Position numbers and translations under genes: made by a program. Shown here one piece after another: positions 18,407 to 28,037 of a stretch of 64,000 nucleotides of DNA. The first letter of the stretch is position 1. Every line of letters begins with the position of its first letter. The notes under the pieces were generated by a model. It was not told the DNA's origin, made no database searches, and saw only the letters and a program-made list of their open reading frames with translations. The stretch is from Rouxiella badensis (lineage in GTDB: Bacteria > Pseudomonadota > Gammaproteobacteria > Enterobacterales > Enterobacteriaceae), in assembly GCA_026967495.1 (NCBI GenBank), contig CP114060.1:4650001-4714000 (forward strand). Direction: 5' to 3'.

Positions 18407-19447
18407 ATGACTCGTGTCTATCCTGAACAACTTGCCGCGCAGCTCCGAGAGGGGCTGCGCGCTTGTTATTTATTATGCGGTAACGATCCGCTGCTGTTGC
18501 AGGAAAGCCAGGACGCCGTGCGTCAGGCCGCAAATGCAGCACAATTCAACGAACACTTTAGCTTTATTCTTGATGCCCACACCGAGTGGGACAGCATATT
18601 CAGCAGTTGCCAGGCGCTGAGTCTGTTCGCCAGTCGCCAGACCCTGACACTGCACCTTCCCGAAAACGGCCCCTCTGCGCCAATGGCAGAGCAGCTCAAG
18701 ACGCTGGTCAGCCTGCTGCACGACGATATTTTACTGATTCTGCGCGCCAGCAAGCTCACCAAGGCGCAGGAAAATGCGGCCTGGTTCAAGGCACTGAGCG
18801 ACCGCACGGTATTTGTCACCTGCCAGACGCCCGAGCAGGCTCAACTGCCGCGCTGGGTTGCCAAACGCGCCAAAGCGCTGTCGCTCGAATTAGATGACCC
18901 CGCCAATCAGCTGCTGTGTTACTGCTATGAGGGTAACCTGCTCGCGCTGGCCCAGTCGCTCGAAAGGCTTGCCCTGCTCTATCCCGACGGAAAACTGACG
19001 CTGCCACGCGTAGAAGACGCCGTTAATGATGCGGCACACTTTACGCCTTACCATTGGCTCGATGCTATTTTGGCCGGAAAAAGCAAACGTGCCTGGCACA
19101 TCCTGCGCCAACTGCAGCAGGAAGACAGCGAACCGGTGATTCTGCTGCGCACTTTGCAACGTGAGCTGCTGATGCTCCTCAATCTGCGCCGCAAGATGGA
19201 CCAGCAGCCGCTGCGCAACCTGTTCGACCAGTACAAAGTGTGGCAAAACCGTCGAGCGCTGGTTACGCAGGCGCTACAGCGTCTTTCGCTTGCCCAGCTG
19301 AATCAGGCAGTAAAGCTGTTGACGCAGATGGAAATCCGCCTAAAACAGGACTATGGTCAATCGGTATGGCCCGAACTGGAAAGCCTTTCAATGCTGCTGT
19401 GCGGGAAACCCCTTCCGCCCAGCTTTATTGATTCAGGAACCTTGTAA
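18407..19447 (+). CDS. holA: DNA polymerase III delta subunit
   Basis: The clamp-loader wrench that opens the beta sliding clamp. 346 residues (E. coli 343), with the N-terminal AAA-like fold (YLLCGNDPLLLQES) and a C-terminal collar domain. Its stop overlaps the nadD ATG by one base (TAATG), so translation is coupled. Essential and intact here. Confidence 0.96.
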   Translation: MTRVYPEQLAAQLREGLRACYLLCGNDPLLLQESQDAVRQAANAAQFNEHFSFILDAHTEWDSIFSSCQALSLFASRQTLTLHLPENGPSAPMAEQLKTLVSLLHDDILLILRASKLTKAQENAAWFKALSDRTVFVTCQTPEQAQLPRWVAKRAKALSLELDDPANQLLCYCYEGNLLALAQSLERLALLYPDGKLTLPRVEDAVNDAAHFTPYHWLDAILAGKSKRAWHILRQLQQEDSEPVILLRTLQRELLMLLNLRRKMDQQPLRNLFDQYKVWQNRRALVTQALQRLSLAQLNQAVKLLTQMEIRLKQDYGQSVWPELESLSMLLCGKPLPPSFIDSGTL

Positions 19448-20112
19448 TGACCCCAGCCACGCACGATGAACACGACCTGATGGCACTGTTCGGCGGCACC
19501 TTTGACCCGATTCATTACGGTCATTTGCGTCCCGTTGAACAATTGGCCCACGAGATCCAGCTTGAGAAAGTGATTCTTCTGCCGAACAATGTGCCGCCGC
19601 ACCGCCCACAGCCAGAGGCCACGCCGTCTCAGCGACTCAAAATGGCCCAGTTGGCAGTTGAAGGTAACCCATTGTTTTCAGTGGACTCTCGTGAACTTCA
19701 GCGCGATACGCCCTCCTACACTATTGAGACTCTTGCAACGTTACGTAAAGAACGTGGCACTCAACAGCCTTTGGCGTTTATTATTGGCCAAGATTCATTA
19801 CTAACGCTTTACAAATGGCACCGCTGGGAGTCTTTACTCGACGTGTGTCATCTGGTGGTTTTAGCCCGCCCGGGATATGGCAGCGAGCTGGACACGCCCG
19901 AGTTACAGCGTTGGTACGATGCGCACAAGACAGAAGATGCCGGTCAGCTCAGGCAACGTCCTCAAGGCTATATTTATCAGGCCAACACGCCGCTGCTGGA
20001 TATTTCGGCTACCGAAATCCGTCAGCGCCGCCACGAGGGCCGCGATTGCTCAGATTTACTTCCCTTCTCCGTTGAGCGCTATATCGAATCACAGGGGTTG
20101 TACCGCGCGTAG
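19447..20112 (+). CDS. nadD: Nicotinate-nucleotide adenylyltransferase
   Basis: Transfers AMP to nicotinate mononucleotide in NAD synthesis. The nucleotidyltransferase motifs GGTFDPIHYGH near residue 17 and ISATEIRQR near residue 185 are intact. The 221 residues are slightly longer than E. coli NadD (213) because of the N-terminus. A start at the internal ATG of LMALFGGT is possible, but the TAATG overlap with holA favours 19447. Confidence 0.96.
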   Translation: MTPATHDEHDLMALFGGTFDPIHYGHLRPVEQLAHEIQLEKVILLPNNVPPHRPQPEATPSQRLKMAQLAVEGNPLFSVDSRELQRDTPSYTIETLATLRKERGTQQPLAFIIGQDSLLTLYKWHRWESLLDVCHLVVLARPGYGSELDTPELQRWYDAHKTEDAGQLRQRPQGYIYQANTPLLDISATEIRQRRHEGRDCSDLLPFSVERYIESQGLYRA

Positions 20113-20178
20113 ACAACGCGTGTTATACTCCGCCGCTTAATTTTCGGTTCCAGACTACTCAATCCCCAGGGGGAATCT

Positions 20179-20496
20179 TTGCAAGGTAAAGCGCTCCAAG
20201 AATTCGTCATCGACAAAGTTGATGACCTCAAAGCCCAAGACATCGTTGCTATCGACGTTGCTGGCAAATCAAGCATCACCGACTGCATGGTCATCTGCAC
20301 CGGCACCTCTAGCCGTCACGTTGTTTCCATCGCCGGTCACCTGGTTGAAGAAGCCAAGGCAGCAGGCCTTGAAGCTCACGGCATCAAAGGCATTAACGAA
20401 GCTGACTGGGTTGTTGTTGACCTCGGTGAAGTGATCGTTCACGTCATGCAGGAAGAAAGCCGCGTGCTGTACGAACTCGAGAAACTCTGGGGTTAA
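20179..20496 (+). CDS. rsfS: Ribosomal silencing factor RsfS
   Basis: Binds L14 on the 50S subunit and blocks joining to 30S during starvation. 105 residues, the family length, with the SSITDCMVICTGTSSRHV and DWVVVDLGEVIVHVM blocks. It starts with TTG (20179) after AGGGGGA, as the E. coli gene also does. A 66-base gap follows nadD; rlmH begins three bases after its stop. Confidence 0.96.
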   Translation: MQGKALQEFVIDKVDDLKAQDIVAIDVAGKSSITDCMVICTGTSSRHVVSIAGHLVEEAKAAGLEAHGIKGINEADWVVVDLGEVIVHVMQEESRVLYELEKLWG

Positions 20497-20499
20497 TGA

Positions 20500-20970
20500 G
20501 TGAAGCTGCAACTCGTCGCCGTAGGTACGAAAATGCCCGATTGGGTGCAGACTGGCTTCACGGATTATCTCCGCCGTTTCCCAAAAGACATGCCGTTTGA
20601 GTTGATTGAAGTCCCCGCGGGTAAACGCGGGAAAAACGCAGATATCAAACGCATTCTTGAAAAAGAAGGCGAACAGATGCTGTCGGTGGTTGGAAAAGGC
20701 AATCGTATTGTTACGCTGGATATTCCGGGAACCCCCTGGGAGACCCCGCAGTTGGCCCAACAGCTTGAGCGCTGGAAGCAGGACGGCAGAGATGTCAGTT
20801 TGCTCATCGGCGGTCCTGAAGGGCTGGCACCGGCATGCAAGGAGGCTGCGGTTCAGAGCTGGTCGCTCTCTCCGCTGACGCTACCACACCCGCTGGTTCG
20901 GGTTCTGGTGGCCGAAAGCCTTTATCGTGCCTGGAGTATTACCACTAATCATCCGTACCACCGCGAATAA
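20500..20970 (+). CDS. rlmH: 23S rRNA pseudouridine-1915 N3-methyltransferase
   Basis: SPOUT-class methyltransferase acting on the assembled 70S ribosome. 156 residues, GTG start, with the SAM-knot sequence LLIGGPEGL and C-terminal SLYRAWSITTNHPYHRE typical of RlmH. It is co-transcribed with rsfS. Confidence 0.96.
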   Translation: MKLQLVAVGTKMPDWVQTGFTDYLRRFPKDMPFELIEVPAGKRGKNADIKRILEKEGEQMLSVVGKGNRIVTLDIPGTPWETPQLAQQLERWKQDGRDVSLLIGGPEGLAPACKEAAVQSWSLSPLTLPHPLVRVLVAESLYRAWSITTNHPYHRE

Positions 20971-21012
20971 TCGGTAGGTCAATATCAGCAGCACAGTGGA
21001 TTAAGTAGTGGG

Positions 21013-22917
21013 ATGAAAATAGACCGTAATCCTTTTCGCGACTATTCGGCTGAATCAGCCCTCTTTGTGCGCCGTGCACTGGTGGCGCTTTTTGGCATTC
21101 TGCTGCTTAGCAGCATACTGGTTTACAATCTATACACTATCCAGGTGGTGCGTTTTCAGGATTATCAAACCCGATCGAACGATAACCGCATCAAGCTCAT
21201 TCCCATTGCACCGAGTCGTGGAATTATCTACGACCGAAATGGCACCCCGCTGGCGCTTAATCGCACCATCTATCAGCTGGAAATGATGCCAGAGAAGGTC
21301 GACGACGTTAAAAATACGCTGATTGCGTTGACGACGATTGTCGATCTCACCTCTGAAGATATTGAAAACTTCTACAAAGAACGCAAACGTGCGCGACGCT
21401 TCACCTCTATTCCGGTAAAAGTGGGATTAACCGAGGTGCAGGTGGCGCGTTTTGCGGTCAACCAATTCAAATTCCCCGGCGTTGAAGTCAAAGGCTATCA
21501 GCGCCGCTATTACCCTTACGGTTCCGCGCTGACACACGTGATTGGTTATGTTTCAAAAATTAACGATCGCGACGTTGAAAGGCTGGACAAAGACGGTATT
21601 CTTGCTAACTACGCCGCGACGCACGACATCGGCAAGCTGGGCATTGAGCGTTACTACGAAAGCACGCTACACGGCAAAACGGGCTACGCCGAAGTTGAAG
21701 TCAACAACCGTGGCAGAGTTATCCGTCAGCTACACGAAGAGCCGCCTCAGGCCGGCAAAGACATTACGCTTACGCTCGATCTCCCGCTGCAAATCTATAT
21801 TGAACAGCTGCTGAGCGGCAGCCGCGCCGCAGTAGTGGTCACAGATCCGCGCGATGGCAGCATTCGGGCGCTTGTTTCCAACCCAAGCTACGATCCGAAT
21901 CTGTTTGTAGACGGAATTTCCAGCAAGGATTACAACACCTTGCTCAACGATCCCGATCGGCCGCTCATCAACCGCGCGACGCAGGGGGTGTATCCTCCCG
22001 CCTCGACGGTCAAACCGTACATCGCCGTTTCATCGCTGACCGCGGGCGTGATTACCAAAAATACGTCGCTGTTTGACCCCGGATGGTGGCAACTTCCCGG
22101 CTCGGACAAGCGTTATCGAGACTGGAAACACTGGGGTCACGGTCGATTGAATGTGACAAAAGCCCTTGAGGAGTCGGCGGATACCTTCTTCTATCAGGTG
22201 GCCTACGATATGGGCATCGACCGTCTGTCAGAGTGGATGTCGAAATTTGGCTACGGCCAGTATACCGGCATCGATCTCTCGGAAGAACGTAATGGCAACA
22301 TGCCGACGCGCGACTGGAAGATGAAACGCTTTAAAAAGCCGTGGTATCAGGGTGACACCATCCCGGTAGGGATCGGACAAGGCTACTGGACCGCGACACC
22401 GATTCAGAACATGAAGGCGCTAACCACGCTGATTAACGACGGCAACGTCAAAACGCCTCACCTGCTGCTCAACACACAGGACGGTGCCACCAAGGTGCCG
22501 TACCAACAGCAGGAAACGACGCAGATTGGCGATATCCATTCCGGGTATTGGGAGCTGGCGAAAGACGGCATGTTTGGCGTAGCAAACCGTTCGAACGGGA
22601 CCGCACGTAAATACTTTATGGATGCGCCGTATAAAGCCGCGGCGAAATCCGGTACTGCCCAGGTTTACGGCCTCAAAGCCAATGAAACCTATAATGCACA
22701 TAAAATTGCAGAGCATCTGCGTGACCACAAGCTGATGAACGCCTTTGCGCCTTACGACAACCCTACCGTTGCAGTCAACGTAGTGTTGGAAAACGGCGGT
22801 ATCGAGCCCGCCGTGGGGACCATCGTCCGCCAGATCCTCGACCATATCTTATTGGGCGACAATACGACAAAATTACCGGACGAAGCGCCTGCTGCGCCCG
22901 GCATTGAAGGTGATTAA
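21013..22917 (+). CDS. mrdA: Penicillin-binding protein 2, elongasome transpeptidase
   Basis: Class B PBP that crosslinks lateral-wall peptidoglycan with RodA. One N-terminal membrane anchor (about residues 20-42), a pedestal domain, then a transpeptidase domain with STVK near residue 330 (catalytic Ser) and KSGTAQ near 543. 634 residues (E. coli 633). Six bases separate it from mrdB. Confidence 0.97.
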   Translation: MKIDRNPFRDYSAESALFVRRALVALFGILLLSSILVYNLYTIQVVRFQDYQTRSNDNRIKLIPIAPSRGIIYDRNGTPLALNRTIYQLEMMPEKVDDVKNTLIALTTIVDLTSEDIENFYKERKRARRFTSIPVKVGLTEVQVARFAVNQFKFPGVEVKGYQRRYYPYGSALTHVIGYVSKINDRDVERLDKDGILANYAATHDIGKLGIERYYESTLHGKTGYAEVEVNNRGRVIRQLHEEPPQAGKDITLTLDLPLQIYIEQLLSGSRAAVVVTDPRDGSIRALVSNPSYDPNLFVDGISSKDYNTLLNDPDRPLINRATQGVYPPASTVKPYIAVSSLTAGVITKNTSLFDPGWWQLPGSDKRYRDWKHWGHGRLNVTKALEESADTFFYQVAYDMGIDRLSEWMSKFGYGQYTGIDLSEERNGNMPTRDWKMKRFKKPWYQGDTIPVGIGQGYWTATPIQNMKALTTLINDGNVKTPHLLLNTQDGATKVPYQQQETTQIGDIHSGYWELAKDGMFGVANRSNGTARKYFMDAPYKAAAKSGTAQVYGLKANETYNAHKIAEHLRDHKLMNAFAPYDNPTVAVNVVLENGGIEPAVGTIVRQILDHILLGDNTTKLPDEAPAAPGIEGD

Positions 22918-22923
22918 CGTAGA

Positions 22924-24035
22924 ATGACTGAGAGCCAACAGAAAGGGTCGCTGTGGACCAAGATGCACATCGACATCACTATGCTGCTTATCGTACTGGC
23001 GTTGCTGGTCTATAGCGCGTTCGTTATCTGGAGCGCGAGCGGTCAGGACGTCGGTATGATGGAGCGCAAACTCGCGCAGATTGCCGGAGGACTGGTTATC
23101 ATGCTGGTGCTGGCGCAGGTTCCCCCCGCGTGTATGAAAGCTGGGCGCCCTATCTCTACATCTTCTGTATTTTCCTGCTGGTATTGGTAGACGTGTTTGG
23201 ACAGGTCAGTAAAGGCGCCCAGCGCTGGCTCGATCTGGGCTTCGTACGTTTCCAGCCCTCGGAGCTGGCGAAAATTGCCGTACCGCTGATGGTGGCACGC
23301 TTTATTAACCGCGATATCTGCCCGCCTTCGTTGAAAAATACTGCCATTGCGTTGGTGCTGGTGTTTGTTCCCACCTTGCTGGTCGCCGCACAGCCGGACC
23401 TCGGAACCGCAATCCTGATTGCCGCCTCCGGCATCTTTGTGCTTTTCCTCTCCGGCATGAGCTGGAAGCTTATTGCCTGCGCGGCCGTGCTGGTGGCAGC
23501 CTTTATTCCTATCCTGTGGTTCTTCCTGATGCACGACTATCAGCGAGACCGCGTGATGATGCTGCTTAACCCGGAAAGTGACCCGCTCGGGGCCGGTTAT
23601 CACATTATTCAGTCCAAGATTGCCATCGGTTCTGGCGGTTTCTCCGGCAAAGGTTGGCTGCACGGCACTCAGTCACAGCTTGAATTCTTGCCCGAGCGCC
23701 ACACCGACTTTATCTTCGCGGTATTGGCCGAGGAACTGGGCCTGCAGGGCGTCCTGGTGCTGCTGGCGCTCTATCTGGGCCTGATCACCCGTGGGCTGGT
23801 AATTGCAGCAAAAGCGCAAACTACTTTCGGCCGCGTTATGTCGGGAGGGTTAATGCTAATATTCTTTGTCTATGTCTTTGTAAACATTGGCATGGTGAGT
23901 GGTATAGTGCCGGTAGTAGGGGTTCCTTTACCTCTGGTCAGTTATGGTGGTTCAGCGCTAATCGTGCTGATGGCTGGGTTTGGTATCGTCATGTCGATAC
24001 ATACTCATCGAAAAATGTTATCAAAAAATTTATAG
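22924..24035 (+). CDS. mrdB: RodA, SEDS peptidoglycan glycosyltransferase (one-base frameshift)
   Basis: Polytopic SEDS glycosyltransferase that polymerises lipid II in cell elongation, partner of PBP2. The frame breaks at a C6 run (23122-23127). With C7 the sequence reads VPPRVYESWAPYLYIF, as in E. coli RodA. The remaining protein is intact to HTHRKMLSKNL, with the catalytic-loop region WLHGTQSQLEFLPERHTDF present. Repaired length is about 370 residues. Essential for rod shape, so a read error is likely. Confidence 0.95.
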
Positions 24036-24043
24036 GGGTGAGC

Positions 24044-25218
24044 AATGCGCAAGGAGTGGGTAGGGGCGATTATCGCCGGGCTGTTATTGAGTGCCTGTAG
24101 TTCTCCAGACAACCAACCGCAGCAGGCCGCGCCAGAAGCCCGCCTATAATGGGCCGGTAGTCGAGATTGGCGGTGCCTATCCGGTCTATGAGCCTCTGAA
24201 TGCGAATGCCAACAACGACTACAGCGCCAACGGCAACAGCTACAAAATCATTCGCGATGCGTCTCGCTTTACGCAGACCGGTACCGCGACCTGGTACGGC
24301 AACGAAGCCGGTAGCAACGTTACCGCCAGCGGCGAAGAGTTCGATCCTTCGGCAATGACTGCGGCTCACCCGACGCTGCCGATCCCAAGCTACGTGCGCG
24401 TGACCAACTTGTCCAATGGCCGCATGCTGGTAGTCCGTATTAATGACCGCGGTCCGTTCACCTCTGACAAGATTATCGATTTGTCTAAAGCGGCCTTCGA
24501 TCGCCTTAACCTGACCAACAGCACCCGCGTTAAGCTCGACATCATTAACGTCGCGCCGGACGGCACGCTGTCTGGCCCGGGCACCATTGGTACCACCGTT
24601 GCCAGACAGACCTACGCCCTGCCCGCACGCCCTAGCCTCGGCTCAAGCGACATGGGCACGCCGGTCCTGTCCGCGCCACCGGCCATCGGTGCCGCCGTCC
24701 GTCCCGTCGACAACAGCACGCTGAACACCCAGAACGATGATTCAACCAGCGATGAGGATAGCGCGGGAGCGGGCGCAAGCGCCTCTAACGGCGGCGGTTT
24801 CCTTCAGGCTCCGAAGCCTTTACCTGCGGGCGTGCTTGAGACCAGCGAACCTGCACCCGTTGCAGCGGATGATGATGCACCGGTTGCCAGCGCAAACACC
24901 TCTCGCACCGCGATGGCCGCCGCCCCGGTGGTTGCCGCGCCAGTGGTTGCTCGTCCGGCTACCCATCAGTCTGCGCCGGTATCCGGGGGTGGATACATGG
25001 TGCAGGTGGGCGCGCTGAGCAATCCGCAAAACGCAGAAATCTGGCAGAAGAGCCTGAGCAAACGCTTCGCCGTACCTGGAAAAGTGCAGCCTAACGGCAG
25101 CAATTACCGCGTACAGTTGGGGCCATTCAGCAGCCGCCAGCAGGCCGTACAACTGCAACAGCGACTGTCGAGTGAAGCGCAGCAGCAGTCGTTTGTAGTA
25201 TCGGCGTCTGCGATGTAA
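24044..25218 (+). CDS. rlpA: RlpA, septal peptidoglycan-binding lipoprotein (one-base frameshift)
   Basis: Lipoprotein that binds glycan strands lacking stem peptides at the septum (a lytic transglycosylase in Pseudomonas). ATG 24044 starts a signal peptide with lipobox LLSAC. The frame breaks near 24131-24138; dropping one base joins QQAAP to KPAYNGPVVEIGG. Then follow the double-psi beta-barrel (TGTATWYGNEAGSNVTASGE, RINDRGPF), an Ala/Pro-rich linker and a C-terminal SPOR domain (MVQVGALSNPQNA to QSFVVSA). Eight bases lie between the mrdB stop and this start. Confidence 0.92.
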
Positions 25219-25425
25219 TCGTAGTCAACGCGCCCCGCGAGGTCATGGGCGCTGCCGCAGGCTGGCAAGTGCGTTAATTCGCTGAGCTGATGCAAGTCAG
25301 TGATTCGTGTTAACCCCTACGGCCAACGCTGCGACAGCGCCCAAAATCAGGCGGGGTAACATGTTGTAAAAATCGGTAAATCCCCGCAAGCCATCGTATT
25401 GGAAGATGTCTGATTGTTACGGTTC

Positions 25426-25434
25426 TGATATAGT
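25426..25434 (+). promoter_or_regulatory. Extended -10 element, candidate dacA promoter
   Basis: TGATATAGT carries the TG plus one base before a TATAGT hexamer, 46 bases before the dacA ATG. No good -35 is found at the right distance. The 261-base gap 25219-25479 holds nothing else I can name. Confidence 0.4.
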
Positions 25435-25479
25435 GTGGCACGTTTTTAATTTACCTATACGGATGTTGTTGTCTCAATC

Positions 25480-26691
25480 ATGAAACTTGCTACTCCTTCT
25501 CGTTTAGTCAAGGGCATCGCGCTTGGCACCGTCATTACTTTCTGTTCAACGTCCGCCGTTTTTGCTGACGATGTCAATCTGAAGACCATGATCCCTGGCG
25601 TTCCGCAAATTGATGCCGAAGCCTATGTTCTGATTGATTACAACTCGGGCAAAGTGCTGGCTGAAATGAACGCCGATGCGCGTCGCGATCCGGCCAGTCT
25701 GACTAAAATGATGACCAGCTACGTGATTGGGCAAGCCATCAAGTCAGGTAAAATTACCCCGACTGACGTCGTTACCGTCGGTAAAGACGCCTGGGCAACC
25801 GGAAACCCGGTCTTCAAAGGCTCATCCCTGATGTTCCTCAAGCCCGGCGACCGCGTCCCTGTCTCTGAGCTGAACCGCGGTATCATTTTGCAATCGGGTA
25901 ACGACGCCTGCGTCGCCATGGCTGACTACGTCGCCGGCAGTCAGGACGCCTTCGTGGGTCTGATGAACAACTACGTAAATGCGCTGGGCCTGAAAAACAC
26001 CCACTTCGGCACCGTGCACGGCCTCGACGCAGACGGTCAATACAGCTCGGCGCGCGACATGGCGCTGATCGGTCAAGCGCTGATCCGCGACGTTCCAGAA
26101 GAGTATGCAACCTACAAAGAGAAAGAGTTTACCTTCAACAATATCCGCCAGATGAACCGTAACGGCCTGCTGTGGGACTCTAGCCTGCAGGTTGACGGCA
26201 TCAAGACCGGTCACACCGAATCGGCGGGCTATAACCTGGTTGCCTCTGCCACCGAAGGCCAGATGCGTTTGATCTCCGCCGTCATGGGCGGTCACACCTA
26301 TAAAGGTCGTGAAGTTGAAAGTAAAAAACTGCTGACCTGGGGCTTCCGTTTCTTCGAAACCGTGGCACCGCTGAAAGCCGGTAAAGAATTTGCGTCAGAG
26401 CCTGTCTGGTTTGGTAACACCGATCGCGTTGAGCTGGGCGTTGATAAAGATGCCTACCTGACCATCCCACGCGGCCGCATGAAAGATCTGAAAGCCAGCT
26501 ACGTGCTTAACAACACCGAGCTGCATGCACCATTGCAGAAAAATCAGGTAGTTGGCACGATTAACTTCCAACTGGACGGCAAAACTATCGATCAGCGTCC
26601 TCTTGTGGTGCTAAACGAAGTAAAAGAAGGCGGATTCGTCAGCCGCATCGTGGACTATATTAAACTGATGTTCCATCATTGGTTTGGCTAA
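25480..26691 (+). CDS. dacA: D-alanyl-D-alanine carboxypeptidase PBP5
   Basis: Removes the terminal D-Ala of pentapeptides in the periplasm. 403 residues: signal peptide cleaved after AVFA (residue 29), SXXK at Ser73 (SLTK76), SGN in LQSGNDACVAMADY, KTGHTESAG, then a beta-rich C-terminal domain and an amphipathic anchoring helix (FVSRIVDYIKLMFHHWFG). All catalytic motifs are intact. Confidence 0.97.
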   Translation: MKLATPSRLVKGIALGTVITFCSTSAVFADDVNLKTMIPGVPQIDAEAYVLIDYNSGKVLAEMNADARRDPASLTKMMTSYVIGQAIKSGKITPTDVVTVGKDAWATGNPVFKGSSLMFLKPGDRVPVSELNRGIILQSGNDACVAMADYVAGSQDAFVGLMNNYVNALGLKNTHFGTVHGLDADGQYSSARDMALIGQALIRDVPEEYATYKEKEFTFNNIRQMNRNGLLWDSSLQVDGIKTGHTESAGYNLVASATEGQMRLISAVMGGHTYKGREVESKKLLTWGFRFFETVAPLKAGKEFASEPVWFGNTDRVELGVDKDAYLTIPRGRMKDLKASYVLNNTELHAPLQKNQVVGTINFQLDGKTIDQRPLVVLNEVKEGGFVSRIVDYIKLMFHHWFG

Positions 26692-26742
26692 AACACCGCG
26701 ACAGGGGTTGAAAATGTGCACTTTAACCCCACATGTTTAGTA

Positions 26743-26781
26743 TATAATTCTAGTTATAACTCCCGCTGCGGCGGGAGTTAT
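26743..26781 (+). promoter_or_regulatory. TATAAT box and leader hairpin before ybeD
   Basis: TATAAT at about 26743-26748 is followed by an 11-base perfect stem (26756-26766 with 26771-26781, loop TGCG). No T run follows, so this is more likely a stable 5'-leader hairpin, or dacA 3' end, than a strong terminator. A good -35 is not visible. Confidence 0.4.
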
Positions 26782-26822
26782 GGTTTATACATCTTAATAG
26801 CAGTTACTACGCGGGAGTGCAC

Positions 26823-27086
26823 ATGAAAACCAAACTGAACGAACTACTCGAATTCCCCTGCTCATTCACTTATAAAGTGATGGGTCTGGCGCAGCCCGAG
26901 TTGGTTGACCAGGTTGTGGAAGTCGTGCAGCGTCACGCGCCTGGCGATTACAACCCGCAGGTGAAACCAAGCAGCAAAGGCAACTACCATTCCGTTTCGA
27001 TTACCATTACCGCAACTCACATCGATCAGGTCGAAACCCTGTACGATGAGCTAGGTAACCTCGAAATCGTGCGTATGGTTCTGTAA
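26823..27086 (+). CDS. ybeD: YbeD, DUF493 protein
   Basis: An 87-residue ferredoxin-like (ACT-like) fold protein of unknown role, conserved between dacA and lipB. The start ATG 26823 follows GGGAG (26812-26816), and MKTKLNELLEFPC with KPSSKGNYHSVSITI matches E. coli YbeD closely. A linked role with the allosteric ACT-like fold or lipoate genes is only suggested by position. Confidence 0.95.
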   Translation: MKTKLNELLEFPCSFTYKVMGLAQPELVDQVVEVVQRHAPGDYNPQVKPSSKGNYHSVSITITATHIDQVETLYDELGNLEIVRMVL

Positions 27087-27097
27087 GCCAAGCAAAT

Positions 27098-27134
27098 ATC
27101 AGCGTAACGCGTAATGTGTTACGCTGATTTTCTT
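27098..27134 (+). terminator. Terminator after ybeD
   Basis: Eleven-base perfect stem 27098-27108 with 27118-27128, nine-base loop, then TTTCTTT. It lies 12 bases after ybeD and 27 bases before the lipB start. Confidence 0.8.
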
Positions 27135-27154
27135 TATATTGCCCTATTCTCAGA

Positions 27155-27859
27155 ATGACGATAACTGCCGTGCAACGAGAAAAACTGCAAGACCGCATCA
27201 CCCTGCGCCAGCTTGGCCTGCAACCCTACGAACCCGTCTCCCGTGCCATGCACATCTTCACCGATTTACGCACTCCCGAAACTCAGGACGAAATCTGGCT
27301 GGTCGAACACCCAAAGGTCTTTACTCAGGGCCAGGCCGGTAAAGCCGAACACGTGCTTTCTCCGGGCGATATTCCGGTCATTCAGAGCGATCGCGGCGGT
27401 CAGGTGACCTATCATGGGCCGGGCCAGCAGGTGATGTACGTGATGGTCGATATCAAGCGCCGTAAAATGGGCGTGCGTGAACTGGTGACCGCCATAGAGC
27501 AAACCGTGGTCGATACGCTGGCGTTTTTCGATATCGAAGCCTATCCGCGCGCCGATGCGCCCGGCGTCTACGTTGACGGCAAGAAAATCTGCTCGCTGGG
27601 ACTGCGCATCCGCCGTGGCTGTTCGCTGCACGGGCTGGCGCTGAATATCGATATGGATTTAGAACCTTTTCTGCGCATCAATCCCTGCGGTTATGCCGGT
27701 CTGGAGATGACCCAGGCGAGTCGAGTCAAGCCGGGTATCACCGTTGAGCAGGTTATGCCGGTTTTAGTTAAATCTTTTAACAAACAGCTAGGCTATCATC
27801 AGGTTGATTATCACCCTTGGCAGCTGGAAGATTATCCCGTACCGACGTTAAATCGATAG
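27155..27859 (+). CDS. lipB: Octanoyl-ACP:protein N-octanoyltransferase
   Basis: Moves octanoyl from acyl-carrier protein to lipoyl domains, first step of lipoate synthesis. 234 residues, about 20 longer than E. coli at the N-terminus; the conserved part begins at LRQLGLQPYEP. Motifs RGGQVTYHGPGQQVMY, KKICSLGLRIRRG (catalytic Lys) and INPCGYAGLEM (catalytic Cys) are intact. The start is uncertain because no strong ribosome site precedes ATG 27155. Confidence 0.95.
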   Translation: MTITAVQREKLQDRITLRQLGLQPYEPVSRAMHIFTDLRTPETQDEIWLVEHPKVFTQGQAGKAEHVLSPGDIPVIQSDRGGQVTYHGPGQQVMYVMVDIKRRKMGVRELVTAIEQTVVDTLAFFDIEAYPRADAPGVYVDGKKICSLGLRIRRGCSLHGLALNIDMDLEPFLRINPCGYAGLEMTQASRVKPGITVEQVMPVLVKSFNKQLGYHQVDYHPWQLEDYPVPTLNR

Positions 27860-27909
27860 CCCACAGAGGCGAAATTTTACATTTTTATAACAGAGCAAGT
27901 TGTCGTTAC

Positions 27910-27938
27910 TTTAAGCTATCTCGCTTCAATGATATAAT
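27910..27938 (+). promoter_or_regulatory. Candidate sigma-70 promoter of lipA
   Basis: TTTAAG (27910-27915) and consensus TATAAT (27933-27938) are 17 bases apart, 100 bases before the lipA ATG. The -10 is perfect; the -35 is moderate. Confidence 0.45.
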
Positions 27939-28037
27939 TTCTGCATAATTTCAATTATTTTTTTAATGAAGCAGTTAGTTCATTGAATGTCATGAAAAAT
28001 CTCGCCCGCGAGAGACGATACTGGAAACTGCACGATT

